64,000 nucleotides of DNA from Pseudomonadota bacterium (GTDB lineage Bacteria > Pseudomonadota > Alphaproteobacteria > UBA828). Made by a program: the position numbers and the translations under genes. Positions within the stretch are counted from its first letter, which is position 1. Each line of letters starts with the position of its first letter. The notes under the pieces were generated by a model. The model ran no database searches and was not told where the DNA came from. It saw nothing but the letters and a program-made list of their open reading frames with translations. This document shows positions 27,499 to 36,166 of the stretch, in pieces. The stretch is taken from assembly GCA_027624955.1 (NCBI GenBank), contig JAQBTG010000002.1, forward strand, positions 88,694-152,693. Reading direction: 5' to 3'.

Positions 27499-27602
27499 CT
27501 CCAGGGCCTCACCGCCTTCGGCCTGACCACAATTAAATTCCGTGTATCGCCTTCGGCAGCGCGATATGTTATCTCTGAGCTAGAAATAAATAGGGTAGGG
27601 AC

Positions 27603-28607
27603 ATGAGCGATCAGACTGTTCCCTTGATCGATATCGCGCCGTTTCTTAAGGGAGGCGCTTCGGACAAGGCGGCTGTGGCGGCAAAACTAGACAGCGCCTG
27701 CCGCGAGATCGGTTTTTTGGTGATCGAGGGGCATGGTGTGTCACCGCAATTGATTGCCGACATGCAGGCGGTCAGCCACGAATATTTCGCCTTGCCCTAT
27801 TGGGAGAAGATGGCGCATCAAATGCCGCCAGACCGCTACCGCGGCTACACGCCGCCGGGCGGCGAGACGTTGGCACTTAGCCTCGATGAAGAAACGCCGC
27901 CGGATTTGAAGGAATCCTATTCCTGCGGTCCGTTCGGCGTTGATTTTGACGAATATCATTTCGGCGCCAAAGGTGCGCGCCTGTTCGCGCCCAATATCTG
28001 GCCAGAACGCCCGCCCGCCATGCGGGCCTTGTGGGAAACATATTATGGCGAAATGGAGCGTTTGGCTGCGGACCTGATGCGCATTTTCGCCGTCGCTCTC
28101 GATCTGCCGGAGCGCTGGTTCCAGGACAAGATCAACAAGCAGATCGCTAATTTCAGCGTCATTCACTATCCCGGCCAGGACGACGCGCCTAAATCCGGGC
28201 AGCTACGCGGTGGCGCCCACACCGATTATGGCAGCCTCACCATCGTCCAAACCGACACCGATGTTGGCGGGCTGGAAGTGCTGCGCCGCGACGGCGGCTG
28301 GTCTCCGGTGCCTTGGATCGACGGCACATTTGCCGTCAATCTCGGCGATTTGATGTCGGAATGGACCAATGATATCTGGGTGTCAACGCTGCACCGCGTT
28401 GCCAATCCGCCGCGCGAAAAAGCGCATATCAGCAAAACATCGCTGCTGTTTTTCCATCAACCCAATTATGACGCAGTGGTCGAGTGTATTCCGACCTGTT
28501 GCAGCACCGAGCGTCCCGCCAGATATGACCGCACCACATCGGGCGAGCATGTCACCATGAAGGTGATGAAGCACCGCCAGCAAACGCTGGAAGATGCGGC
28601 CGAGTAG
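27603..28607 (+). CDS. Isopenicillin N synthase-family Fe(II)/2OG oxygenase
   Basis: 334 residues. N-terminal DIOX_N segment (VPLIDIAPFLKGG, FLVIEGHGVSPQLI) and a C-terminal double-stranded beta-helix with iron ligands His-x-Asp in GGAHTDYGSLTIVQ near residue 205 and His in STLHRVANPP near residue 263; the 2OG-binding Arg-x-Ser is replaced by KTSLLFFHQPN. It resembles many bacterial 2OG oxygenases of unknown substrate. GTAGGG precedes the ATG. It is separated from the FAD monooxygenase by about 100 bases and may have its own promoter. Confidence 0.93.
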   Translation: MSDQTVPLIDIAPFLKGGASDKAAVAAKLDSACREIGFLVIEGHGVSPQLIADMQAVSHEYFALPYWEKMAHQMPPDRYRGYTPPGGETLALSLDEETPPDLKESYSCGPFGVDFDEYHFGAKGARLFAPNIWPERPPAMRALWETYYGEMERLAADLMRIFAVALDLPERWFQDKINKQIANFSVIHYPGQDDAPKSGQLRGGAHTDYGSLTIVQTDTDVGGLEVLRRDGGWSPVPWIDGTFAVNLGDLMSEWTNDIWVSTLHRVANPPREKAHISKTSLLFFHQPNYDAVVECIPTCCSTERPARYDRTTSGEHVTMKVMKHRQQTLEDAAE

Positions 28608-28613
28608 GACGGC

Positions 28614-29084
28614 CTATATCCAGCGCCGCGTGCGCTGCTTAAAGGCGCGGTATTCCTCGCCGAATTTGGCTTCGAGGAAAGGCTCCTCGCGGGCGATCAC
28701 GCCCCAGCGGATGATTTGCTGAAACACTGCCGCGGCGGCGATTAGCCAGATATTGTCGAGAGTCACGGCGAGGCCGACGATCAGCAGCAGCATCGAGAGA
28801 TAGATTGGATTGCGGGTCAGGCGATAGACGCCGCTGGTGACCAACGCCTGTGGCGTGCGGTATGTCGGCACCGGCGTCTTGGCTTTGCGAAACAGCCGGA
28901 AGGCGCTCGCAACCAGCAGCACGGAGCCGGCGATAATCGGTCCGCCGGCGACGTACTGCCAGGGTGCGGGGATGATCTCGACCGGCCAGATCTGGCCGAC
29001 CACCACGCCGAGCACCGCCAGCGCCAATCCGATGACGGGTGGCGGCGCGATGGCGCCGGAGGAATCACTTTTTTGATCTGCCAT
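28614..29084 (-). CDS. Isoprenylcysteine carboxyl methyltransferase (ICMT)/PEMT-like integral membrane methyltransferase
   Basis: 156 residues with about four hydrophobic segments. The C-terminal half carries the family signature: SGVYRLTRNPIYLSMLLL near residue 88, then AREEPFLEAKFGEEYRAFKQRTRRWI at the end (the conserved E-E...Y-x-x-Y/F-x-x-x-V/T-R-R-W/F). The acceptor in bacteria is unknown for most members. Only 6 bases separate it from the 2OG-oxygenase stop, so the two converge. Confidence 0.88.
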   Translation of the reverse strand: MADQKSDSSGAIAPPPVIGLALAVLGVVVGQIWPVEIIPAPWQYVAGGPIIAGSVLLVASAFRLFRKAKTPVPTYRTPQALVTSGVYRLTRNPIYLSMLLLIVGLAVTLDNIWLIAAAAVFQQIIRWGVIAREEPFLEAKFGEEYRAFKQRTRRWI

Positions 29085-29123
29085 GCGAGATGATCCTATG
29101 GTTTGGCGGCCAAGGCTATTCCT

Positions 29124-29600
29124 TTAGCGATGGCCGAAGCTGTCGAGCTTGCCTTGTTGTTCGACGTTGAGCGTGGCGTGAAACTGCTCGAACGCCGGAC
29201 GCAGCGTGCGGACGGCAGTGAGGCCGGATTCCATTTGGATTTCAGCGCGCGCCAATAATCCGCCCACGCCCTGGGTCTCGGCGCTGTTCTCGATCGCAGC
29301 GCAGCTCGCGCGCATCGTGGTTTCGCTGTGTCGCCAGACGGAGGCGAGGTCGTCCCATGCCGCTAACTGGGCGCCGTCGAGATCAAGCTCGGATTTGAGA
29401 TGGCCCGATAGGCGATCAAAATGCGCGCCTTGGTCTGACGAACAGAAATGCATCATGCCACCTGACATGCTGCCCGCCATGTGATGCCCGCCGTGCGCCC
29501 AGGCCGAATGGTGGCTCACTTTAAGCCCTACAAAAGTCAGCGCTAACGCCACTGCGGCGACGCCGCCGCCGATGAATAAGGTCCTGCGTCTCATCTTCAT
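29124..29600 (-). CDS. Spy/CpxP-like LTXXQ-motif periplasmic protein
   Basis: 158 residues. N-terminal signal or anchor (MKMRRRTLFIGGGVAAVALALTF), a His/Met-rich stretch (HGGHHMAGSMSGGMMHF, residues ~35-52) that could bind metal, then a helical region with LDLDGAQLAAWDDL and LNVEQQGKLDSFGHR. These are two copies of the L-T-x-x-Q-type motif seen in Spy, CpxP and CnrX-like proteins (family knowledge). A role in envelope stress or metal handling is inferred. It is divergent from a MarR-type regulator with shared operator-like repeats. Confidence 0.78.
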   Translation of the reverse strand: MKMRRRTLFIGGGVAAVALALTFVGLKVSHHSAWAHGGHHMAGSMSGGMMHFCSSDQGAHFDRLSGHLKSELDLDGAQLAAWDDLASVWRHSETTMRASCAAIENSAETQGVGGLLARAEIQMESGLTAVRTLRPAFEQFHATLNVEQQGKLDSFGHR

Positions 29601-29627
29601 GCTCCCTTGTTAGGTTTGAAACAAAAG

Positions 29628-29653
29628 TGACAAGTTTGTTGTCATAATGACAA
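29628..29653. promoter_or_regulatory. Overlapping MarR-type operator between spy-like and marR-like genes
   Basis: Three half-sites TGACAA (29628-29633), TTGTCA (29639-29644) and TGACAA (29648-29653) form two overlapping inverted repeats. The second pair is the perfect palindrome TTGTCATAATGACAA, with the TTG...CAA ends typical of MarR-family operators. It lies between the divergent starts, so the MarR-type protein probably controls both genes. Confidence 0.55.
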
Positions 29654-29704
29654 TATAGGTGCCTATTATTGCTTTTCAAGGGGCGGCACGATACGGTTCG
29701 GGCG

Positions 29705-30220
29705 ATGGCCAAGCATGACGCAAAGAGCGCTGATAGGGTGCCCTCGACACCCGAGGGGCGCGCCCTTATGGAATTGATGTGGGGGCTGGCGCAGGCATTT
29801 TTCAAGATGCGCGCTGCCGGCAAGGAGATCACCGCACCCGCCGCCGGCGGCGCAACCATCGGCGCGGTCACCCCTACGGGCGCTGGAGTGTACGGCTTGT
29901 TGCGCTCGCTGGTGGAGAACGGGCCGCAGACCGTGCCGGCGCTCGCCCGTGTGCGCCCGGTGGCGCGCCAGCATATTCAGCGCATGGCCAACGAGATGGT
30001 GGCGCTCGGGCTGGTCGAATTTATTGCCAATCCGGCGCATAAACGCTCGCGCCTGCTGGCGGTCACGCTGGCGGGCGAGGAGTTTTACGCCGGGTTGAGC
30101 ACGAGCTTCGAGGAAATGGCGGAACGGCTGGCGGCAGATATGGATCTCGGCGATCTCGAAACGACTGTGGCGACTCTCCGCACTCTCGCGCGCAAGTTCA
30201 CCTGCAAGGAAGATGGCTAG
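29705..30220 (+). CDS. MarR-family transcriptional regulator
   Basis: 171 residues from ATG 29705; a TTG 12 codons upstream is possible but less likely. Winged-helix region: GVYGLLRSLVENGPQTVPALARVRPVARQHIQRMANEMVALGLVEF (helices and recognition helix) followed by the wing AHKRSRLLAVTLAGEEF, the MarR pattern 'D/N-x-R-x-x-x-V-x-L-T-x-x-G'. Divergent from the Spy-like gene with a strong palindrome in between, so autoregulation and control of the Spy-like protein are likely. Confidence 0.87.
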   Translation: MAKHDAKSADRVPSTPEGRALMELMWGLAQAFFKMRAAGKEITAPAAGGATIGAVTPTGAGVYGLLRSLVENGPQTVPALARVRPVARQHIQRMANEMVALGLVEFIANPAHKRSRLLAVTLAGEEFYAGLSTSFEEMAERLAADMDLGDLETTVATLRTLARKFTCKEDG

Positions 30221-30307
30221 CCCGTAGCATGGCTTTCGCGGCAGCGCGCACGGGCGTATGTTGAGCGCCGACGTATGCGCAGCCCACACGAACAAACTGG
30301 AGATGAC

Positions 30308-31744
30308 ATGTCCTTCCCAGAATATGGCGACCTCGACGGCATCGGTCTGACTGAACTTGTCAGCAAGAAGGAAATTACGCCGAGCGAGATCATGGAAGAA
30401 GCGATCCGGCGCGCCGAGGCGCTCAATCCGGAGCTCAATTTTCTAACCAATGACGCGTTCCATGTGGGTCGGCATATGGCCGCCGATCCAGCGCTGCCGG
30501 ACGGCCCCTTCAAGGGCGTGCCGTGGCTGATCAAGGAGCTAGCGACGGCCTGGGAAGGTCAGCCGATGACCAATGGCTGCCCATATATGAAGGATTTGGT
30601 GGCGCCGTTCGATTCACACACGGTAACGCTCACCAAGGCGGCGGGGTTTACGCTGCTGGGCAAAAGCAACGTGCCGGAGCTTGGCTGGGCGCTGGCCTGC
30701 GAGCCGAGGCTGTTCGGTACTGTGCGCAGCCCGTGGGATACATCGCGCACACCGGGCGGCTCTTCGGGCGGTGCGGCGGCGGCGGTAGCGGCACGCGTGT
30801 TGCCGATTGCCGAAGCCAGCGACGGCGGCGGCTCGATCCGGGTGCCGGCTTCGCACTCGGGATTGGTCGGCCTCAAACCATCGCGCGGCAGAGTATCCGG
30901 CGCGCCGGCGGCGGTTGATTTCTGGTATGGCGGCGCGGTCTTCCTGTGCCTGTCGCGGAGCGTGCGCGACACGGCCCAATATCTTGACGTGGTCAACGGC
31001 TCGCTGCCCGGCGAGCCCTATACCGCGCCCAAGCCGGCGGTGCCGTTTCTCACCGAGGCCGGTACGTCGCCCGGCAAGCTCAAAATTGCCATGGTCGCGG
31101 AATCGCCCGACGGCTGCACACCGATCGACGGCGACGTGGCCAAGGCGTTGCAGGCGACGGGAAAACTGCTGGAGGAGCTTGGCCATACGGTGGAAGCGCA
31201 GCCAATTCCTTATGATTTTTGGCCGCTGATGGACGCTTATATGCGGATCACCGCAGTGCAAACGGCGGGCTGGATCGATGCCATGGGCGCCCTTGTCGGC
31301 CGCCCGCCTAAAGATGGTGAATTGGCGCCGCTTTACGTGAGCATGGTGGAACAAGGCCGCAGCATCTCCGGCGTCGAGCATTCCAACGATGTCGAGAGAA
31401 TGCGGATGATGTGCCGCGATATGGCAGGAAAAATGGCGGCCTACGATACCTGGCTCATGCCGTCGATCCCGGTGCCGGCGCGCAAACATGGCTATTACGA
31501 CATGTCGCTCGACGTCGAAACCTACAACCGCACCAAAATGTTGCCCGATTGCCCTTTCACGGCGCCGATGAACGCCTCAGGCCAGCCGGCAATTTCGCTG
31601 CCGTTGCATACCACCGCCAGCGGCCTGCCGATCGGCATGCAATTTGTCGGCCGCGACTTGGGCGAAGCGATGCTGTTGCGCCTCGCCGGGCAGCTCGAAC
31701 AGGCGCTGCCGTGGAAGGACCGCAAACCGGCGATGGTGGATTAA
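30308..31744 (+). CDS. Amidase (amidase-signature family)
   Basis: 478 residues from ATG 30308, which has GGAG upstream; an in-frame ATG 33 bases earlier is less likely. Ser-cisSer-Lys triad: Lys in GVPWLIKELATAW near residue 73, cis-Ser in RTPGGSSGGAAAAVA near residue 150, nucleophile Ser in ASDGGGSIRVPAS near residue 173. It hydrolyses an amide to acid and ammonia; family substrates range from aliphatic amides to arylamides and 6-aminohexanoate dimers. It is the first of two same-strand enzyme genes (PhzF follows after 99 bases). Confidence 0.94.
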   Translation: MSFPEYGDLDGIGLTELVSKKEITPSEIMEEAIRRAEALNPELNFLTNDAFHVGRHMAADPALPDGPFKGVPWLIKELATAWEGQPMTNGCPYMKDLVAPFDSHTVTLTKAAGFTLLGKSNVPELGWALACEPRLFGTVRSPWDTSRTPGGSSGGAAAAVAARVLPIAEASDGGGSIRVPASHSGLVGLKPSRGRVSGAPAAVDFWYGGAVFLCLSRSVRDTAQYLDVVNGSLPGEPYTAPKPAVPFLTEAGTSPGKLKIAMVAESPDGCTPIDGDVAKALQATGKLLEELGHTVEAQPIPYDFWPLMDAYMRITAVQTAGWIDAMGALVGRPPKDGELAPLYVSMVEQGRSISGVEHSNDVERMRMMCRDMAGKMAAYDTWLMPSIPVPARKHGYYDMSLDVETYNRTKMLPDCPFTAPMNASGQPAISLPLHTTASGLPIGMQFVGRDLGEAMLLRLAGQLEQALPWKDRKPAMVD

Positions 31745-31843
31745 CCCGCCCAACGCCACCGCGCGTTTACGCGTCGGACGGCGCCAACCCGCTAGCCTAA
31801 CCGCTGGCTTGTTCTGCTGCGCAAATTACGGCATATCAGAGCC

Positions 31844-32626
31844 ATGAAGATAACGATGTATCAGGTTGATGCCTTCGCCGACGCGGTGTTCAAGGGAAAT
31901 CCGGCGGCGGTATGCCCGCTCGATGCCTGGCTCGACGATGATCTCCTGCAGGCCATCGCCGGCGAGAACAATCTGTCGGAGACCGCTTACCTGGTGGCCA
32001 AGGGCGATGCCTATGAGCTGCGCTGGTTCACCCCCGTGGCGGAGGTCGATCTCTGCGGTCACGCCACCTTGGCGTCGGCGCATGTGGTGTTCGAGCATAT
32101 TGAGCGCGACGCCGGCGCGGTGAATTTCGACACCAGGAGTGGCCGGCTTTCAGTGGCGCGCGGCGCCGGCGGGTTGTTGGCGATGGATTTTCCGTCGCAG
32201 CCCGGCAGCAAATTGGCTGTGAGCGAAGACATCATTCAGGCGCTTGGCGCTGAGCCAAGTTTTCTCTATGGCGGGGCGGATTTCATGGCGGTGTTTGAGC
32301 GCCAATGCCAGATCGCCGCCATCGCGCCCGATTTTAACGCGCTTAAGAGGCTTGAGCGCCGTGGCGTCATCATCACCGCGGCAGGCGACGATGTCGATTT
32401 CGTCTCGCGCTTCTTCGCGCCGAAACACGACATTCCTGAGGACCCGGTGACCGGCTCGGCGCATTGCATGTTGACGCCCTATTGGGCGGGTCGTCTTGGC
32501 AAAACGGAGATGCGGGCGCGTCAGATATCGGCGCGCGGCGGCGACCTTACATGCGTGTTGAACGGCGAGCGAGTCGGTATCTCCGGGCGCGCCAGCGAAT
32601 ATATGAAGGCCGAAATTACCGTTTAG
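31844..32626 (+). CDS. PhzF-family isomerase
   Basis: 260 residues of the diaminopimelate-epimerase fold. Hallmarks: YQVDAFADAVFKGNPAAVCPLD at the N-terminus, the catalytic Glu in NNLSETAYLV near residue 46, VDLCGHATLASAHVVF near residue 69 and EDPVTGSAHCMLTPYW near residue 200. PhzF itself isomerises a phenazine precursor, but most family members have unknown substrates; there are no other phenazine genes here, so a phenazine role is not supported. Converges on an ABC permease gene. Confidence 0.94.
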   Translation: MKITMYQVDAFADAVFKGNPAAVCPLDAWLDDDLLQAIAGENNLSETAYLVAKGDAYELRWFTPVAEVDLCGHATLASAHVVFEHIERDAGAVNFDTRSGRLSVARGAGGLLAMDFPSQPGSKLAVSEDIIQALGAEPSFLYGGADFMAVFERQCQIAAIAPDFNALKRLERRGVIITAAGDDVDFVSRFFAPKHDIPEDPVTGSAHCMLTPYWAGRLGKTEMRARQISARGGDLTCVLNGERVGISGRASEYMKAEITV

Positions 32627-32635
32627 GCCCAGCGA

Positions 32636-33478
32636 TTACTGCTTGATCGCGCCAAAAGTAAACCCCCGGCTGAGATGCCGCTGAATGGCAATTCCGAGAA
32701 CCAGCGGCGGCAGCGCGGCGAGGACCGCGAGGGCGACCTGTACATGTGGGCTCGCGACCTTGTCGGCGATCTGCACCGGGATGGTGACATAGCGCCCGGC
32801 CGCCAGCGCTAGGGCAATCGCCCCCTCGCTCCAATTTAGAATGAAGATGAACAATATCGTCGCCGCCAAGCCGCCGCGCATCAGCGGCAGCGTCACCCGA
32901 AAATGCGCATGCCAGCGCGACAGGCCGTCCATCATCGCCGCATCTTCAAGCTCGCGCGGCGTCTGGTCGATGAAACTTTTCAGCATCCAGGTCGATAGCG
33001 GCACGGTGTAGGCGATGTAAACCAGCGTTAGCAGGACCGGCGTGAATGTGGCGCCGATGGTGGTGCCGAGAATGGCAAACGGCACCGCCACGGCGATTGG
33101 CGGCACCATGCGGAAGGAGAGAATCTGCAATGCCATGAAGTTTCCGCCGATGCGGTAGCGCGAGATGGCGAGGGCCGCGAGCAAGCCGATGGCAACCGAG
33201 AAAAAGGTGGCAGTGACGGCGATGATGGTCGAGGAAAGCATGGCGCGCCAAGACGAGCTTTGCGGCCAGCCCATCAAATTTACATAGTCGAAGAAGACGT
33301 CGTGGTAATTGTCGAGCGTGGGATTAGACGTCACCCAAATTGCCGGATTGGCGGAATATTCGACCCATGGCATGAAGGATTTCGACAGCAGCCAAAGAAT
33401 CGGGAAAATGGCAAATACCAGTGCCGCCGCAAGGCCGAGGCGACTGAGCGGCGACAACCGCCGCGCTTCATTCAACAT
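32636..33478 (-). CDS. Carbohydrate ABC transporter permease (MalG-like), orphan
   Basis: 280 residues with about six membrane segments and the EAA loop near residues 178-197 (EDAAMMDGLSRWHAHFRVTLPL) that docks on the ATPase. It is the second permease type (CUT1, MalG). A sugar transporter also needs a MalF-type permease, an ATPase and a binding protein, none of which is adjacent on either side, so it is isolated or its partners are elsewhere. Its start codon lies in a 14-bp tandem duplication. Confidence 0.93.
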   Translation of the reverse strand: MLNEARRLSPLSRLGLAAALVFAIFPILWLLSKSFMPWVEYSANPAIWVTSNPTLDNYHDVFFDYVNLMGWPQSSSWRAMLSSTIIAVTATFFSVAIGLLAALAISRYRIGGNFMALQILSFRMVPPIAVAVPFAILGTTIGATFTPVLLTLVYIAYTVPLSTWMLKSFIDQTPRELEDAAMMDGLSRWHAHFRVTLPLMRGGLAATILFIFILNWSEGAIALALAAGRYVTIPVQIADKVASPHVQVALAVLAALPPLVLGIAIQRHLSRGFTFGAIKQ

Positions 33479-33500
33479 GATTTGGCCAACATGATTTGGA
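33473..33500. repeat. 14-bp tandem duplication covering the start of the ABC permease gene
   Basis: CAACATGATTTGGC (33473-33486) is followed at once by CAACATGATTTGGA (33487-33500). On the minus strand each copy carries an ATG; the upstream one opens a 6-codon frame (M-L-A-K-S-C, stop) that overlaps the real start out of frame. Confidence 0.8.
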
Positions 33501-33639
33501 CGAAGCCACCATGGCGGCTGACAATAGAGAAGTTGTGGCCCGCCTCATATCAATTATCGGCCGCACATCCTGCCCCTTCCAGCCTGCCCTGTGTTCATGC
33601 GATATTGCGCGAGGTTGAAAACAGAAAAGGATCGGCGAC

Positions 33640-34194
33640 ATGGTGGAACGGATCGACGCCAGCCCGGAATACATCGAGAGCGAGCGGGTCGGGCGCTACA
33701 AGGAGCTGAAGCTGAGCACTCGGGCCTTCGTCGACGCTCTGATACCCGGCTATGAGCGTGATATTTACAGTATTATCGGGCGCGGTGTGGTCGAGGACAA
33801 AGACCTCATCCCGCCGATCATCGACAACCGCGATTTCAATGTCGGCATCATCCGCTGCGATCCCGGCAAGGGCTCGTCGCGTCATATCCATGCGACGATC
33901 GAGTGTTTCTTTATTCTGAGTGGCACCTGGTCCATCGATTGGCAAAATTCCGACGGCACGGTGTATGAGGCGATTCTTACCCAGTACGACACGGTCTCGG
34001 TTCCGATTGGTCTCAGCCGCGGCTTCAAGAATGTCGGCGAAGAGAGCGCGATGATGCTGGCGATTATCGGCGGCACCGATCCGGGCAAGGTGCTGTGGCC
34101 ACAGGAAACCATCGACCAGGCGAAGAAACTCGGCATCGAATTCGATGTGACCGGCGATCTCGTCTATCGCGGCGACGACGCGGAGTCGCCCTAG
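33640..34194 (+). CDS. Cupin-domain protein
   Basis: 184 residues. The central part reads GIIRCDPGKGSSRHIHATIECFFILSGTWSIDW, a cupin motif 1 with His-x-His...Glu metal ligands, followed by YDTVSVPIGLSRGFKNVG, a degenerate cupin motif 2 where the usual His is not obvious. Similar single-domain cupins occur near aromatic and sugar catabolic genes as isomerases or dioxygenase-like enzymes. Function unassigned. AAAAGGA lies upstream of the ATG. It is divergent from the ABC permease. Confidence 0.86.
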   Translation: MVERIDASPEYIESERVGRYKELKLSTRAFVDALIPGYERDIYSIIGRGVVEDKDLIPPIIDNRDFNVGIIRCDPGKGSSRHIHATIECFFILSGTWSIDWQNSDGTVYEAILTQYDTVSVPIGLSRGFKNVGEESAMMLAIIGGTDPGKVLWPQETIDQAKKLGIEFDVTGDLVYRGDDAESP

Positions 34195-34323
34195 AAGCAG
34201 GTTGCGGCCAGCCCAACCTCACGCCGTCAGAAACTATGTTAGGCATTGAAATTAAACAATAATAATAGTTTGGTCGCAAATATTCATAGATTCTTAAAAT
34301 GAACATGCTAGCATTTTGAGATT

Positions 34324-34599
34324 ATGAGCCTTTCAGCGAGTGACTTCGAAAAGCAGCTCAACGACTTCCGCCTCACCACGGCGGAAATCCTCTACCACAT
34401 GCCCGACGCCTACCATCTGCTGCAAACATTCGTTTGGCAGAAGCTCGACAAGGCGCCGGAGTTTCCCGCCCTGCATGATTTTCTCGAATATTGGGAACGC
34501 AATCTGGACGGCAAGCTGCATTCCGTGCGGATCGCCCATTCGCGCGTGATTCACCCCGGTGAGGTGCGCAAGGTCGACGGCGAATTCCGCCTGCACTGA
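34324..34599 (+). CDS. Usg-family protein
   Basis: 91 residues, essentially the whole length of the family. FRLTTAEILYHMPDAYHLLQTFVWQKLDKAPEFP and LHSVRIAHS...VDGEFRLH at the C-terminus match Usg proteins, which were first noticed beside a trp gene in an alphaproteobacterium and have no established function. It stands alone behind an AT-rich leader (34231-34320). The match is by eye but strong, as both ends are conserved. Confidence 0.86.
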   Translation: MSLSASDFEKQLNDFRLTTAEILYHMPDAYHLLQTFVWQKLDKAPEFPALHDFLEYWERNLDGKLHSVRIAHSRVIHPGEVRKVDGEFRLH

Positions 34600-34707
34600 C
34601 TTTTATCCGAGAGACGAAATTTATCCCATCCGGCGTTTGACCGGCCGGCTAATTTCGCGCACATAAGGCCTTCAATTTTTCGTATCGGAGCGACCGAAGG
34701 AGGGCGT

Positions 34708-36111
34708 GTGGAGAATATTGCGGATCAGCTGGCTGCCGAACTGGGCCAGCCCGGCCTGGTGCTGAGCGAGCCTGAGGAAGTCGCGGCCTATACCACTGAC
34801 TGGACGCGCAAATTTAGCGGCACGGCACCCTGTGTGCTGCGCCCGCACAACACCGAAGAAGTCGCTGCGTGCGTGCGCGCCTGCCGCAAGCTTGGCCTGG
34901 CGCTGGTGCCGCAAGGCGGCAATACCGGGCTGGTCGGCGGCTCCGTGCCGCGTGCCGGTGAAGTGGTGCTCAGCCTGTCACGCTTGAACGCGATTGAATC
35001 TTTCGATGCCGCCTCTGCCACCGTCCAGGTGGAAGCCGGCGTGGTGCTGCAGGCGTTGCATGAAGATTTGGCGGCGCGCGGCCATGTGCTGCCGGTTGAT
35101 CTCGGCGCGCGCGGCACCTGTCAGATCGGCGGCATGATCGCGACCAACGCCGGCGGCATCAAAGTGCTGCGCTATGGCCATATGCGCGAGCAGGTGTTGG
35201 GCCTTGAAGTGGTGCTGGCCGACGGCACCATTCTCTGCAATCTCAATAGCCTGAAGAAGAACAATACCGGCCTCGATCTCAAGCATGTGTTTATCGGTTC
35301 GGAAGGCATGTTGGGCATTATTACCCGCGCCGTGCTGCAGGTCCGACCGGCGCCGCACGCGGTGCAGACGGCGTTGCTGGCATTGGATACGCGCGATCGT
35401 CTCCCCGAACTGCTAACTATGGTGCGCGAGCGGCTGCGCGGACTGTCATCGCTTGAGATCATCACCCGCGATTCGATTGCGCTCTATAAGGAAGTTGAGC
35501 CCGCGGCGCGTGATCCGTTCGACAAGGCCTATCCGGCTTGCGTTATCGTCGAGGAAGAAACCGGCGCCGGCGAGAATGAGCGCGACGCCTTTTTGGAGCG
35601 CTTGGCGGGCGTGATTGAAAGTGGCCTTGCCGTCGATGCCGTGGTGGCCGACAGCTATGCCCAAGCGCAACACATTTGGCGCCTGCGCGACGGCGTGACC
35701 GAGGCGATCAGCCGCGCTGGGCTTACGCATAAATTCGACGTCACGGTGCCGCCCGGCGCGCTACCTGGTTTCCTCGACCGGATGGAGCAATTGGGCGAGG
35801 AGACGGGCGATTTACGCGTTCTGCTGTTTGGCCATCTCGGCGATGGCAACGTGCATGTCAACATGATCCAAAAGCCGGGACTGTCGACGGAGGCGTTTTA
35901 CGCCAAGGGCCCGGCACTGGCAGAGAGCATTTATTCCCATGTCGCTGAACTCAAGGGCAGCATCAGTGCCGAACACGGTATCGGCATTGCTAAGCGCGCC
36001 TATCTGCATTATTCGCGTACGGCGGAGGAAATTGACCTCATGCGCGGCATGAAACGGTTGTTGGACCCGGCCGGATTGCTCAATCCGGGTGTCTTGTTCG
36101 AAAACCCCTAG
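34708..36111 (+). CDS. FAD-linked oxidase, D-2-hydroxyglutarate/D-lactate dehydrogenase type (GlcD-like)
   Basis: 467 residues, GTG start with AAGGAGG close upstream. The VAO-type FAD domain shows LVPQGGNTGLVGGSVP near residue 67, GTCQIGGMIATNAGGIKVLRYG near residue 138 and FIGSEGMLGIITRAVLQ near residue 193; the C-terminal domain has LLFGHLGDGNVHVNM (metal and substrate His residues) and SAEHGIGIAKR. The family oxidises D-2-hydroxyacids and passes electrons to an acceptor protein. No glcE/glcF partners are adjacent, which favours the stand-alone D-2-hydroxyglutarate-dehydrogenase type. Confidence 0.94.
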   Translation: MENIADQLAAELGQPGLVLSEPEEVAAYTTDWTRKFSGTAPCVLRPHNTEEVAACVRACRKLGLALVPQGGNTGLVGGSVPRAGEVVLSLSRLNAIESFDAASATVQVEAGVVLQALHEDLAARGHVLPVDLGARGTCQIGGMIATNAGGIKVLRYGHMREQVLGLEVVLADGTILCNLNSLKKNNTGLDLKHVFIGSEGMLGIITRAVLQVRPAPHAVQTALLALDTRDRLPELLTMVRERLRGLSSLEIITRDSIALYKEVEPAARDPFDKAYPACVIVEEETGAGENERDAFLERLAGVIESGLAVDAVVADSYAQAQHIWRLRDGVTEAISRAGLTHKFDVTVPPGALPGFLDRMEQLGEETGDLRVLLFGHLGDGNVHVNMIQKPGLSTEAFYAKGPALAESIYSHVAELKGSISAEHGIGIAKRAYLHYSRTAEEIDLMRGMKRLLDPAGLLNPGVLFENP

Positions 36112-36166
36112 ATTCGGCACATCCCCCAGGCACCGCACATCCGCCAAACTCCATACGACAAAGCAT

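Noticed and set aside
31844-32626. Phenazine biosynthesis
   Set aside because: Only the PhzF fold is present; no other phz genes nearby, and most PhzF-family proteins have other roles.
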